From: JBNKHG01 sp050290225
Lineage (GTDB): Bacteria; Pseudomonadota; Gammaproteobacteria; Pseudomonadales; Cellvibrionaceae
NCBI GenBank assembly: GCA_050290225.1
Contig: JBNKHG010000056.1
Location: 1-64,000, forward strand
DNA length: 64,000 nucleotides
Direction: 5' to 3'
Shown: positions 35,428-43,686 of the stretch, piece after piece
How the letters are laid out: each line of letters starts with the position of its first letter
Numbering within the stretch: the first letter of the stretch is position 1
The notes under the pieces: model-generated
Told to the model about the DNA's origin: nothing
The model's database searches: none
Seen by the model: the letters and a program-made list of their open reading frames with translations, nothing else
Program-made: the position numbers and the translations under genes

Positions 35428-36618
35428 TTAGAAAGACCACCCCACACCCAGGTTCAGGGCATCGCCTTCGCTATCGCCTACAGTGTCGGTGTAATCGGCC
35501 TTCAGCACCACATGGGGGTTAAGCCAGTAGTTCACACCAAAATCGTAGGATTCAAAATCAACACCGACCTTGTCGCCGCGCTCCCACTCACTATAGCGAA
35601 CAAAGACACCCAATTCTTCTGACAGCTTGTAAGAGGGCTCAACGTACCAACCGCTCAGGGTATCAGCATCAGCGGCTTCGAAATCATCGCCGTCGATATC
35701 CCATTCGGCCCACAGTGCGCGAAAACCAAAGGAATCGCTGTTGTAGACGGCATGGGCAGACCAGAGGGTGGCTTCGGCGTCATCGGTCAAATTGCCCTGG
35801 GTGATATCCTGTTGCATCTGGACCGTGGCGGCCAGTTCCAGGCCGGCAATACCGGTGTACTTCAAACGACCGGTAAACGCCAGATCTTCAGCATTGGCTT
35901 CGGCATTCTTCTGGCGACCGCTGCGAACCCGGAAGTTGGTGGTTTCCAGGCCACTGTGAAGCGCGGCATTATAGGTCAGGCCAGGGGCCAGTTCACCCTT
36001 CAACATAACCCCCGATTCCCACCAGGTCGCGGGAATCACCTCTTTCTCGACATTGTTGCGCTCGGTACCGTAGAAGGTGTCGGGCTCGTGGGTTTCATTC
36101 AGGATCCCCACAGGCACCAGGAACTGGCCGAACTGTACACTGTGGTTGTCAGTGTAGTCCCACTCGATATAGGCCTGCTCCAGCTCCACTTCCCCTGGCT
36201 TGCCATCAGCGGCGATGGAGTGCTCCAGCTCAACCTCAGAGAAGAAACGGACATTGTCGGTAAACTGGTGACCGACGTAGAACACGTAGCGGTGCGCATC
36301 AATCTGGTCGTTGCTGTCTTCCTTGTGGTTGAAGTGGTGTTCACCGTAGCCGCCAATCGTGGTCTTCTCAGCCCACTGGGCTACCTTTGACTGTTTGGAA
36401 CCCGCGACTGCGCCCTGCTCGACCGCATCCGCGGTAGCGGCCACCTTGACTTCGGTTTCCTCAATCTTATCCTCAGCCTTGTTCAGCTGCGCTTTCAGGT
36501 TCGCGATCTCAGCCTTCTGTTGCTGGATCACTTCCCACATCTCTTCCAGGGTTGGCACTGCCTGAGTAGACACGGACGCCGTGGCAATGGCCGCCGCCAA
36601 CAGGGATTTCTTAATCAT
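35428..36618 (-). CDS. outer-membrane porin (OprO/OprP-like fold)
   Basis: A 396-residue outer-membrane protein. The signal peptide (IKKSLLAAAIATASVSTQA) is followed by a trimeric coiled-coil segment (about 28–70, QQKAEIANLKAQLNKAEDK) and a beta-barrel of alternating hydrophobic strands ending in Phe (LNLGVGWSF). The coiled-coil-plus-barrel layout is typical of the phosphate-selective porin superfamily. A strong Fur box lies about 80 bases upstream, so iron limitation probably induces it. Substrate unknown. Confidence 0.85.
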   Translation of the reverse strand: MIKKSLLAAAIATASVSTQAVPTLEEMWEVIQQQKAEIANLKAQLNKAEDKIEETEVKVAATADAVEQGAVAGSKQSKVAQWAEKTTIGGYGEHHFNHKEDSNDQIDAHRYVFYVGHQFTDNVRFFSEVELEHSIAADGKPGEVELEQAYIEWDYTDNHSVQFGQFLVPVGILNETHEPDTFYGTERNNVEKEVIPATWWESGVMLKGELAPGLTYNAALHSGLETTNFRVRSGRQKNAEANAEDLAFTGRLKYTGIAGLELAATVQMQQDITQGNLTDDAEATLWSAHAVYNSDSFGFRALWAEWDIDGDDFEAADADTLSGWYVEPSYKLSEELGVFVRYSEWERGDKVGVDFESYDFGVNYWLNPHVVLKADYTDTVGDSEGDALNLGVGWSF

Positions 36619-36695
36619 TTGATGAACTCTCCACTTCTAATGGTCATAGGGGCCGTTATCGGGCCTTTGAATCCTGTGGCGGCGATGATAAAGCA

Positions 36696-36714
36696 AATGA
36701 TAATGACTATCAAT
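36696..36714 (-). promoter_or_regulatory. Fur box upstream of the porin operon
   Basis: AATGATAATGACTATCAAT matches the Fur consensus (GATAATGATAATCATTATC) at most positions, including GATAATGA and ATCA-type arms. It lies about 80 bases before the porin start, in the promoter position, and points to iron repression of porin, FMN-binding and PepSY genes. Confidence 0.75.
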
Positions 36715-36763
36715 AGCACTAGCTATCTCAACAGAGATTTTAATTATGTGAAGGGATCAGGCA

Positions 36764-36790
36764 TAAAAAAACCCGGCCTGGGCCGGGTCT
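36764..36790 (-). terminator. rho-independent terminator of grxD
   Basis: ACCCGGCC (36771–36778) and GGCCGGGT (36781–36788) form an 8-bp stem. On the minus strand it is followed by seven T. It separates grxD from the Fur-controlled operon. Confidence 0.9.
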
Positions 36791-36817
36791 TCTGCGAATC
36801 GCGAAATCTGGGAGGAA

Positions 36818-37150
36818 TTAACCGTCCTCGGAGGAGGAAGCCACCGCATCTTCCAGCAGGGGTTTCAATTCCCCCTTCTCATGCATTTCGGTAACGATAT
36901 CGCAACCGCCGACCAGCTCGCCGTTCACCCACAGTTGAGGGAATGTCGGCCAATTGGCGTACTTTGGCAGGTTGGCGCGAATATCGGGATTGGACAGCAC
37001 ATCCACATAGGCAAAACGCTGGCCGCAAGCCATCACCGCCTGGGAGGTGCGCATTGAGAAACCACACTGGGGGGCATTGGGAGAGCCTTTCATATAAAGG
37101 ATCACCACATTCTCTTCAATTTGTTGCTTAATAGTATCCATGATGTCCAT
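36818..37150 (-). CDS. grxD: monothiol glutaredoxin GrxD (Grx4)
   Basis: A 110-residue monothiol glutaredoxin. The active site is CGFS (NAPQCGFSMRTSQAV). The glutathione-binding residues are in NWPTFPQLWVNGELVGG and CDIV. It carries and transfers [2Fe-2S] clusters. The acidic C-terminus (DAVASSSEDG) is slightly extended. It has its own strong terminator downstream. Confidence 0.95.
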   Translation of the reverse strand: MDIMDTIKQQIEENVVILYMKGSPNAPQCGFSMRTSQAVMACGQRFAYVDVLSNPDIRANLPKYANWPTFPQLWVNGELVGGCDIVTEMHEKGELKPLLEDAVASSSEDG

Positions 37151-37394
37151 TGGACTGACTTACCTCATTCACTAATCACATTTTCAACCCGGTGCAGGCA
37201 GAAACACTAATCCCTCTCCCGGAACCTGGCTATAACCAGCGGCTATAACCCAGTGCGGCACTCAAGTATTGAGTGGCATTCTACCCCAGACAATCCCATT
37301 CGGCTAATCCCCCGATCACCGCCCAAATCACGCCGCCGGCCGCGGCAGGCAGAAATTGCCAAAGCCGACATTTGCTTATAGACTGTGCGGTCCT

Positions 37395-37425
37395 CAGGCA
37401 GCCTTCGCTGCCTGTTTTTGTTTTT
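37395..37425 (+). terminator. strong terminator in the leader of argD
   Basis: CAGGCAGC (37395–37402), loop CTTC, GCTGCCTG (37407–37414), then TTTTTGTTTTT. The stem-loop is textbook, yet no gene on the plus strand precedes it: grxD upstream is divergent. It lies 74 bases before argD, so it may be an attenuator or the end of a small RNA. The rest of 37151–37498 shows no gene. A weak TTGCCA (37356–37361)/TATAGA (37377–37382) pair has a 15-base spacer. Confidence 0.75.
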
Positions 37426-37498
37426 AATTTCGGTTTTCCGGTCACGAAGGCAAACGTCCACTGACGGCAACCCGGAGACAGTAATAAGGAATAGGACA

Positions 37499-38665
37499 AT
37501 GGCGGCGTTAATGAACACCTACGGGCAAAGAGCACTCACCCTGGTCAAGGGCCAGGGCAGCCGCGTATGGGACGATGCCGGCCGCGAATATCTCGATGCC
37601 GTCTGCGGCATCGCCGTCTGCGGCCTGGGCCATGCCCATCCCGCCGTCACAAAGGCTATCAGTGAACAGGCGGGCACCCTGCTGCACGTCTCCAACCTGT
37701 TCAATATTCCGCCCCAACAACAACTGGGCGAGAAGCTGTGCGCTATCGCGGGGATGGAACAGGTCTTTTTCTCAAACTCCGGTGCCGAGGCCAATGAAGC
37801 GGCCATCAAAATTGCGCGCAAGTACGGCAACGACAGGGGCATCGACAAGCCCATTGTACTGGTGACCCACCAGAGCTTCCACGGCCGCACCATGGCAACC
37901 CTCAGCGCCACCGGCAACCCCAAGGTGCAAGCCGGCTTCGCTCCGCTGCTGGAGGGTTTCGTGCATATCGACTACGACGACCTGGACGCAGTGAAGGCGG
38001 CTGCGGCAACACACCCGAATATAGTCGCCGTACTGGTGGAACCGGTGCAGGGCGAAGGCGGCGTCAACATGCCCGCCAACGACTATCTGAACCGGCTACG
38101 CGATCTCTGCGACGCCAATGAATGGCTGCTGATGCTGGACGAGATCCAGACTGGCAACGGCCGTACCGGCACCCACTTTGCCTTTCAGCACAACGGCATT
38201 ACCCCGGATGTGATGACCACCGCCAAAGGCCTGGGCAACGGTGTGCCCATTGGCGCCTGCCTGGTCAGTGGCAGGGCGGTGGATGTACTGCAACCAGGCA
38301 ACCACGGCTCCACCTTTGGCGGAAACCCCCTCGCCTGCGCGGCGGCCCTGGCGGTGATCGACACCCTCGATCAGGAGCAACTGCTGGACAGGGTCCAGTC
38401 ACTGGGCGACAGGCTGTTGACCGGTTTCCGCAGCGCCCTGGCCGACTGCGAACATGTAGCGGAGATCCGCGGCATGGGTCTGCTGATCGGTATCGAACTG
38501 GATCACGACTGCGGAGAGCTGGTGGACCAGGCCCGCGAGGCAGGGCTGTTGATCAATGTCACCGCCGGCAAGGTGGTGCGCCTGCTACCGCCTTTTGTAT
38601 TAAGCGATGACGAGGCCGATACCCTGGTGGAGAAGGTCAGCGCCCTGATCAAGGCGCTCCACTGA
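37499..38665 (+). CDS. argD: acetylornithine/succinyldiaminopimelate aminotransferase
   Basis: A 388-residue PLP class III aminotransferase. SNSGAEANEAAIKIARKY is the family signature. The PLP Lys is in TTAKGLGNGVPIGA and the Asp in LLMLDEIQTGNGRTG. ATG 37499 has AAGGAATAGGA just upstream. It acts in arginine (and possibly lysine) synthesis. It is followed by argF; argG is about 13 kb away. A terminator-like leader precedes it. Confidence 0.93.
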   Translation: MAALMNTYGQRALTLVKGQGSRVWDDAGREYLDAVCGIAVCGLGHAHPAVTKAISEQAGTLLHVSNLFNIPPQQQLGEKLCAIAGMEQVFFSNSGAEANEAAIKIARKYGNDRGIDKPIVLVTHQSFHGRTMATLSATGNPKVQAGFAPLLEGFVHIDYDDLDAVKAAAATHPNIVAVLVEPVQGEGGVNMPANDYLNRLRDLCDANEWLLMLDEIQTGNGRTGTHFAFQHNGITPDVMTTAKGLGNGVPIGACLVSGRAVDVLQPGNHGSTFGGNPLACAAALAVIDTLDQEQLLDRVQSLGDRLLTGFRSALADCEHVAEIRGMGLLIGIELDHDCGELVDQAREAGLLINVTAGKVVRLLPPFVLSDDEADTLVEKVSALIKALH

Positions 38666-38737
38666 GCGCCCCACGGAACACACCCCGCCCAACAGGCGAA
38701 TACAGGACAATTGCAGGATAATAGAGAGACATTTGCG

Positions 38738-39643
38738 ATGCCGAGACACTTTTTAACCCTGAAAGACCTGACCCCGGCAGAACTCAAGGGCGTCATTGAT
38801 CGCGCCATCGAACTCAAGGTCCTGCACCGCCAGGGCAAAGCGGGCGACCCCTTTCACAACAAGGTACTGGGGATGATCTTTGAAAAATCATCCACCCGCA
38901 CCCGCGTCTCCTTTGAAGCCGGCATGGCACAACTCGGGGGCAGCGCCCTGTTTCTCTCGCCCCGGGACACTCAACTTGGACGCGGAGAACCCATTGAGGA
39001 CTCCGCACGGGTGCTTTCGCGGATGGTCGATATCGTTATGATCCGGACCTTCGAGCACGACAAGGTGGAGCGGTTTGCCCAGTACTCCCAGGTCCCGGTA
39101 ATCAACGCGCTCACCGATGACTACCATCCCTGCCAATTGCTGGCCGACATCCAGACCTTCGTGGAGCACCGCGGCGATATCAGCGGCAAGACTGTGGCCT
39201 GGGTGGGCGATGGCAACAATATGTGCCAGTCCTATATCAATGCCGCCCGCCAGTTCGACTTTCAACTGAATATCGCCTGTCCCGAGGGTTTTGAACCCAA
39301 CCAGGCGTTACTGGACGACAACCGGGATCGGGTGCGGCTTACCCGCGATCCGCTTGAGGCGGTTAAGGACGCCCACCTGGTGGTGACCGATACCTGGGCC
39401 TCAATGGGCCAGGAAGAGGAGAAGAAAGTGCGGGAGCAATCCTTTACCGGCTACCAGGTCAATCGCGAACTGATGGCCCACGCCCAGGGCGATGCCCTGT
39501 TTATGCACTGCCTGCCCGCCTATCGCGGCCTTGAGTGCAGCGCCGAGATGCTCGATGGCGAGGACTCGGTGGTCTGGGATGAAGCGGAAAACCGCCTCCA
39601 CGCACAAAAGGCGTTAATGGAATTCCTGTTGCTGAATAACTGA
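38738..39643 (+). CDS. argF: ornithine carbamoyltransferase
   Basis: A 301-residue anabolic OTCase. The carbamoyl phosphate loop is SSTRTRVSFE, the ornithine side has HCLPAYRGLE, and the domain hinge carries DDYHPCQLLADI. It makes citrulline for argG. ATG 38738 fits the family start (MPRHFLTLKDLT). It is cotranscribed with argD (72-base gap). Confidence 0.96.
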   Translation: MPRHFLTLKDLTPAELKGVIDRAIELKVLHRQGKAGDPFHNKVLGMIFEKSSTRTRVSFEAGMAQLGGSALFLSPRDTQLGRGEPIEDSARVLSRMVDIVMIRTFEHDKVERFAQYSQVPVINALTDDYHPCQLLADIQTFVEHRGDISGKTVAWVGDGNNMCQSYINAARQFDFQLNIACPEGFEPNQALLDDNRDRVRLTRDPLEAVKDAHLVVTDTWASMGQEEEKKVREQSFTGYQVNRELMAHAQGDALFMHCLPAYRGLECSAEMLDGEDSVVWDEAENRLHAQKALMEFLLLNN

Positions 39644-39655
39644 TGCCGATTGGAA

Positions 39656-39690
39656 ATCGGGGCAGGCTTCTGCCTGCCTCCCCCTTCAGT
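39656..39690 (+). terminator. hairpin after argF
   Basis: GGCAGGC (39661–39667) and GCCTGCC (39672–39678) with a TTCT loop, within a longer GGGG/CCCC-flanked stem. It lacks a proper U-tract but lies just after argF and before the converging dgkA. Confidence 0.45.
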
Positions 39691-39712
39691 GAAGTGAGCA
39701 TTCACAATCCGC

Positions 39713-40105
39713 CTATGTCAAAAGAATCAAGCCCCAGCAGACCGGCACCAACATCATCGCCAGGAACACTGCCGCCGATCCCATATCCTTGGCGCGCCCG
39801 CTGAGGTCGTGACGCTCGAGACCAATGCGGTCAATCGCCGCCTCGATCGCCGAATTGATCAGCTCCACAATCAGCACCACAAACAGCGTGGCGACCATAA
39901 TGGCACGCTCCGCCGGGCTGACGTCGAACCACAACGCCAGAGGCAGCAAAATGGCTAACGCCATCAGTTCGTGACGAAAGGCCGTCTCATCGCGGAAGGC
40001 ACTCACCAACCCGCTTAATGAATAGCCGGTGGCGTTGATCAAGTGGCGCAGGCCGTTGCTTTTGTAGCGGTCGGTCACAATCCAGTTTCCCTGTTTTTCA
40101 GCCAT
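39713..40105 (-). CDS. dgkA: diacylglycerol kinase DgkA
   Basis: A 130-residue integral membrane kinase with three helices. ELINSAIEAAIDRIG carries the catalytic Glu and the family motif, followed by RAKDMGSAAVF. It phosphorylates diacylglycerol in membrane phospholipid turnover. Length and helix pattern match E. coli DgkA (122). It converges with argF. Its promoter region lies next to inverted-repeat copy B. Confidence 0.93.
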   Translation of the reverse strand: MAEKQGNWIVTDRYKSNGLRHLINATGYSLSGLVSAFRDETAFRHELMALAILLPLALWFDVSPAERAIMVATLFVVLIVELINSAIEAAIDRIGLERHDLSGRAKDMGSAAVFLAMMLVPVCWGLILLT

Positions 40106-40138
40106 TGGCAGGTGGCTTGACCCACCTGTCGAGACACC

Positions 40139-40254
40139 CGTGTTCTTTCAATCTGATAAAGATGCATTAGCTCTGCGAATCAACGGTGATGTCAGGCCGG
40201 ATCGAAGCCTACTGACCTATATCCGTCAATATCACCTTGAAGCACTACACTAGC
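40139..40254. repeat. inverted-repeat element, copy B
   Basis: About 115 bp, in the same orientation as copy A and about 80% alike by eye. It includes the identical block GATGTCAGGCCGGATCGAA and the right terminus TCAATATCACCTTGAAGCAC followed by ACACTAG. It lies between dgkA and the nrdA regulatory region and does not touch a gene. Confidence 0.75.
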
Positions 40255-40349
40255 GTCCCGGGGTTACAAAAAAGTGACATATATTTGCCACCGGAAGTTC
40301 ATCTAAATGCTTTAGCATCGTGTATTTAGTGCCCCAGTTCAAACCCAGG

Positions 40350-40397
40350 GGCTATATATAGTAACCACCAATATAAAAAATAAGTATATATGGTAAA
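40350..40397 (+). promoter_or_regulatory. candidate tandem NrdR boxes
   Basis: Two TATATA-centred 16-bp blocks, at 40350–40365 and 40382–40397, are 32 bases apart start to start, that is three helical turns. This is the spacing of NrdR box pairs before ribonucleotide reductase genes. The sequences fit the AT-rich core but not every consensus base. The longer gap 40255–40617 also holds AGTGGTTACT repeats (40425, 40449; inverse at 40360) and a CCCC–GGGG dyad at about 40559–40574. Confidence 0.5.
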
Positions 40398-40469
40398 TAT
40401 TTGCCGATTAGGGAAGTCACCCCTAGTGGTTACTTCGCCCATGGGATAAGTGGTTACTGACAAACACAA

Positions 40470-40489
40470 TTACCCACATTTTATCCACA
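40470..40489 (+). promoter_or_regulatory. two DnaA boxes upstream of nrdA
   Basis: TTATCCACA (40481–40489) is a perfect DnaA box. TTACCCACA (40470–40478) differs by one base. Control of nrdAB by DnaA is known in E. coli, and the location here (about 130 bases before nrdA) fits. Confidence 0.7.
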
Positions 40490-40617
40490 GATAACCCCCA
40501 GAGTCATCACCTTGCATTACCCTCAAAACCGCACTATCTTGTAGCCCAACTCCAGGCAACCCCAATATATGGGGGTATAGCCACCAGGATATAACCACAA
40601 AGCACGCGGAGCAGTAC

Positions 40618-43500
40618 ATGCACACAGACACAGAACTGACTGAGTCTACCCTTACCCCCCCAGCAACCCCCGTCACATCGAGCAACACCACCGTTTCGGC
40701 CACAGCCCCCGGCCAGCTGCGCGTTATTAAGCGCAACGGCACTGTTGTGTCCTACGACCCGAGCAAGATCTCTGTCGCCATGACCAAGGCCTTCCTGGCT
40801 GTTGAAGGCGGCACTGCCGCGGCATCCAGCCGCATTCGCGAAACGGTGGAAAACCTCACCGCACAGATTACCGCCACATTCCAGCGCCGTATGGCCACCG
40901 GCGGCACTATCCATATCGAAGAGATCCAGGATCAGGTGGAGCTGACCATGATGCGCGCCGGCGAGCACAAGGTCGCCCGCGACTATGTGCTCTATCGGGA
41001 AGAACACGCCCGCCTGCGTGCCGACAAGGCGGAACCCGCCGAAGATCCCGACTACCCCACCATCATGGTGGTTCGGGCCGACGGCACCGAGTCTCCCCTG
41101 GACATGGGACGCGTGCGCACCCTGGTGAACGAGGCCTGCTCCAATCTGAAAAATGTGGATGAAAAGGCCATTCTGGATGAAGCCCTGCGCAATCTCTATA
41201 ACGGCGTATCCGAGGAAGACGTCAACACGTCACTGGTGATCACCGCCCGCACCCTGGTGGAAAAGGAACCCAACTACACCTTTGTCACCGCTCGCCTGCT
41301 GCAGGACAAACTGCGTGCCGAGGCATTGAGCTTTTTGAAAGTGGCCGATCGCGCCACCCATCACGACATGGAGCAACTCTACGCCCCAGCCCTCAAGGCC
41401 TATATCAACAAGGGCGTGGAACTCGAACTGTTGGCCCCCAACCTCCTAGAATTCGACCTGGACCAGTTGGGCGCGGCTCTGGACCACAACCGTGACAACC
41501 AGTTCACCTACCTGGGCTTTCAGACACTCTATGACCGCTACTTTATCCATAGCAACGATACCCGCATCGAACTGCCGCAGGTTTTCTTTATGCGGGTTGC
41601 CATGGGCCTGGCCACCGAAGAGGACAACCGCGAAGCTCGCGCCATCGAGTTCTACAAGCTGCTGTCATCCTTCGACTATATGAGTTCGACCCCCACCCTC
41701 TTCAACGCAGGCACACTGCGACCGCAGTTGTCCTCCTGCTACCTGACCACCGTGCCCGACGACCTGCACGGCATCTACGGCGCTGTCCAGGACAACGCCA
41801 TGTTGTCAAAATTCGCCGGCGGCCTCGGTAACGACTGGACACCGGTGCGCTCCCTCGGCGCCTATATCAAAGGCACCAACGGCAAGTCACAGGGCGTGGT
41901 GCCCTTCCTGAAGGTAGCCAACGATACCGCTGTGGCCGTAAACCAGGGTGGCAAGCGCAAGGGCGCCGTTTGCGCCTACCTGGAAACCTGGCACATGGAT
42001 ATCGAGGAGTTCCTCGATCTGCGTAAGAACACCGGCGATGACCGCCGCCGCACCCACGATATGAATACCGCCAACTGGGTGCCCGACCTGTTTATGAAGC
42101 GGGTCTTTGAAGACAAGGAATGGACGCTGTTTTCGCCCAACGAAACCCCGGACCTGCACGACCTCTTCGGCCAGGCTTTCGAAGCCCGCTATGAAGAGTA
42201 CGAACGCAAGGCCGCCACCGGCGAAATCAAGGTGCATAAAAAAGTCCGCGCCGTAGACCTGTGGCGCAAGATGCTGGGCATGCTGTTTGAGACCGGTCAC
42301 CCCTGGATCACCTTCAAGGATAGCTGCAACCTGCGCAGCCCCCAACAGCATGTGGGCGTGGTGCACTCATCCAACCTGTGCACCGAGATCACGCTCAACA
42401 CCAGCGCCGGTGACGAGATTGCGGTTTGCAACCTGGGTTCCATCAACCTGGCACAGCATATCGAGAAAGGGCAACTGAATCTGGCGAAGCTGGAACTTAC
42501 CGTTAACACCGCCATGCGCATGCTCGACAATGTGATAGACATTAACTATTACTCGGTGCCTGCGGCGCGCACCTCCAACATGCGACACCGTCCGGTGGGC
42601 CTGGGCCTGATGGGCTTTCAGGACGCACTTTACAAGCTGCGTATCCCCTACAGCTCAAATGAGGCGGTCGAGTTTGCCGATCGCTCCATGGAGGCAATCA
42701 GCTACTTTGCCATCAATGCCTCAAGTGACCTGGCAGCGGAGCGCGGCCGCTACTCCAGTTTCGAAGGTTCCCTGTGGAGCAGGGGCGTGATGCCCATCGA
42801 TTCCATCGACAACCTGGTCAAGAACCGCGGTGACCAGTTTATCGAGATCGACCGCAGCCAGACCCTGGACTGGGAGGCGCTGCGCGGCAAGGTTATGACC
42901 CAGGGCATGCGCAACTCCAACACCATGGCCATCGCGCCAACCGCCACTATCGCCAACATTACGGGCGTCAGCCAGTCGATCGAGCCCACGTACCAGAACC
43001 TGTACGTGAAGTCGAATCTCTCTGGCGAGTTTACCGTGGTCAATCCTTACCTGGTGCATGACCTTAAAGACCGCGGTCTGTGGGACACGGTGATGGCCAA
43101 CGATCTCAAGTACTACGAGGGTTCGGTACAGAATATCGACCGCATTCCGGGAGACCTGAAAGCACTTTACGCCACCGCCTTCGAGGTTGAACCACGCTGG
43201 ATCGTGGATGCAGCCAGCCGACGACAGAAGTGGATTGACCAGGCCCAGAGCCTCAACCTCTACATCGCCGGAGCCAATGGCAAGAAGCTGGACATCACCT
43301 ACCGCATGGCCTGGTATCGCGGTCTGAAGACCACTTACTACCTGCGCGCACTGGCCGCCACCACAACTGAGAAGTCCACCATCGAAACCGGTGCTCTCAA
43401 CGCTGTGGCGGCAACAGCCGCGGCCCCGGTACAGGCGGGCCCGGCCGAAGTACCGAAGGCCTGCTCACTGGACGATCCGGATTGCGAGGCCTGCCAGTAA
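40618..43500 (+). CDS. nrdA: class Ia ribonucleotide reductase large subunit
   Basis: A 960-residue class I ribonucleotide reductase alpha subunit. Two ATP-cone regions occupy the N-terminus (IKRNGTVVSYDPSKISVAM and a second at about 145–235). The redox pair and radical Cys are in SSCYLTTVPDD, NLCTEITLNTS and AVCNLGSINLA. The C-terminal shuttle Cys pair is CEAC. The double ATP-cone form is that of Pseudomonas. It makes dNDPs. Upstream DnaA and NrdR-like sites suggest cell-cycle and dNTP control. nrdB follows after 186 bases. Confidence 0.97.
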   Translation: MHTDTELTESTLTPPATPVTSSNTTVSATAPGQLRVIKRNGTVVSYDPSKISVAMTKAFLAVEGGTAAASSRIRETVENLTAQITATFQRRMATGGTIHIEEIQDQVELTMMRAGEHKVARDYVLYREEHARLRADKAEPAEDPDYPTIMVVRADGTESPLDMGRVRTLVNEACSNLKNVDEKAILDEALRNLYNGVSEEDVNTSLVITARTLVEKEPNYTFVTARLLQDKLRAEALSFLKVADRATHHDMEQLYAPALKAYINKGVELELLAPNLLEFDLDQLGAALDHNRDNQFTYLGFQTLYDRYFIHSNDTRIELPQVFFMRVAMGLATEEDNREARAIEFYKLLSSFDYMSSTPTLFNAGTLRPQLSSCYLTTVPDDLHGIYGAVQDNAMLSKFAGGLGNDWTPVRSLGAYIKGTNGKSQGVVPFLKVANDTAVAVNQGGKRKGAVCAYLETWHMDIEEFLDLRKNTGDDRRRTHDMNTANWVPDLFMKRVFEDKEWTLFSPNETPDLHDLFGQAFEARYEEYERKAATGEIKVHKKVRAVDLWRKMLGMLFETGHPWITFKDSCNLRSPQQHVGVVHSSNLCTEITLNTSAGDEIAVCNLGSINLAQHIEKGQLNLAKLELTVNTAMRMLDNVIDINYYSVPAARTSNMRHRPVGLGLMGFQDALYKLRIPYSSNEAVEFADRSMEAISYFAINASSDLAAERGRYSSFEGSLWSRGVMPIDSIDNLVKNRGDQFIEIDRSQTLDWEALRGKVMTQGMRNSNTMAIAPTATIANITGVSQSIEPTYQNLYVKSNLSGEFTVVNPYLVHDLKDRGLWDTVMANDLKYYEGSVQNIDRIPGDLKALYATAFEVEPRWIVDAASRRQKWIDQAQSLNLYIAGANGKKLDITYRMAWYRGLKTTYYLRALAATTTEKSTIETGALNAVAATAAAPVQAGPAEVPKACSLDDPDCEACQ

Positions 43501-43686
43501 CCGATTACAGGTCCGCCTGCATAATTGCCAGGCCCACCTGATAGATAGAGAGGAGACAGTTCGGCGGGGCCCAGTGCCCTGCCCGGACTTTTCCGACACC
43601 GTTAAAAGAGCGCTGGCAAGAACAATAAAAATCAAGCGCCGCGACGATAAAACGCTAAAGCGCAAAGACCTAAGGAAAAATCAAAC

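Noticed and set aside
37395..37425. Terminator as the end of grxD
   Set aside because: grxD runs on the other strand and has its own terminator at 36764–36790.
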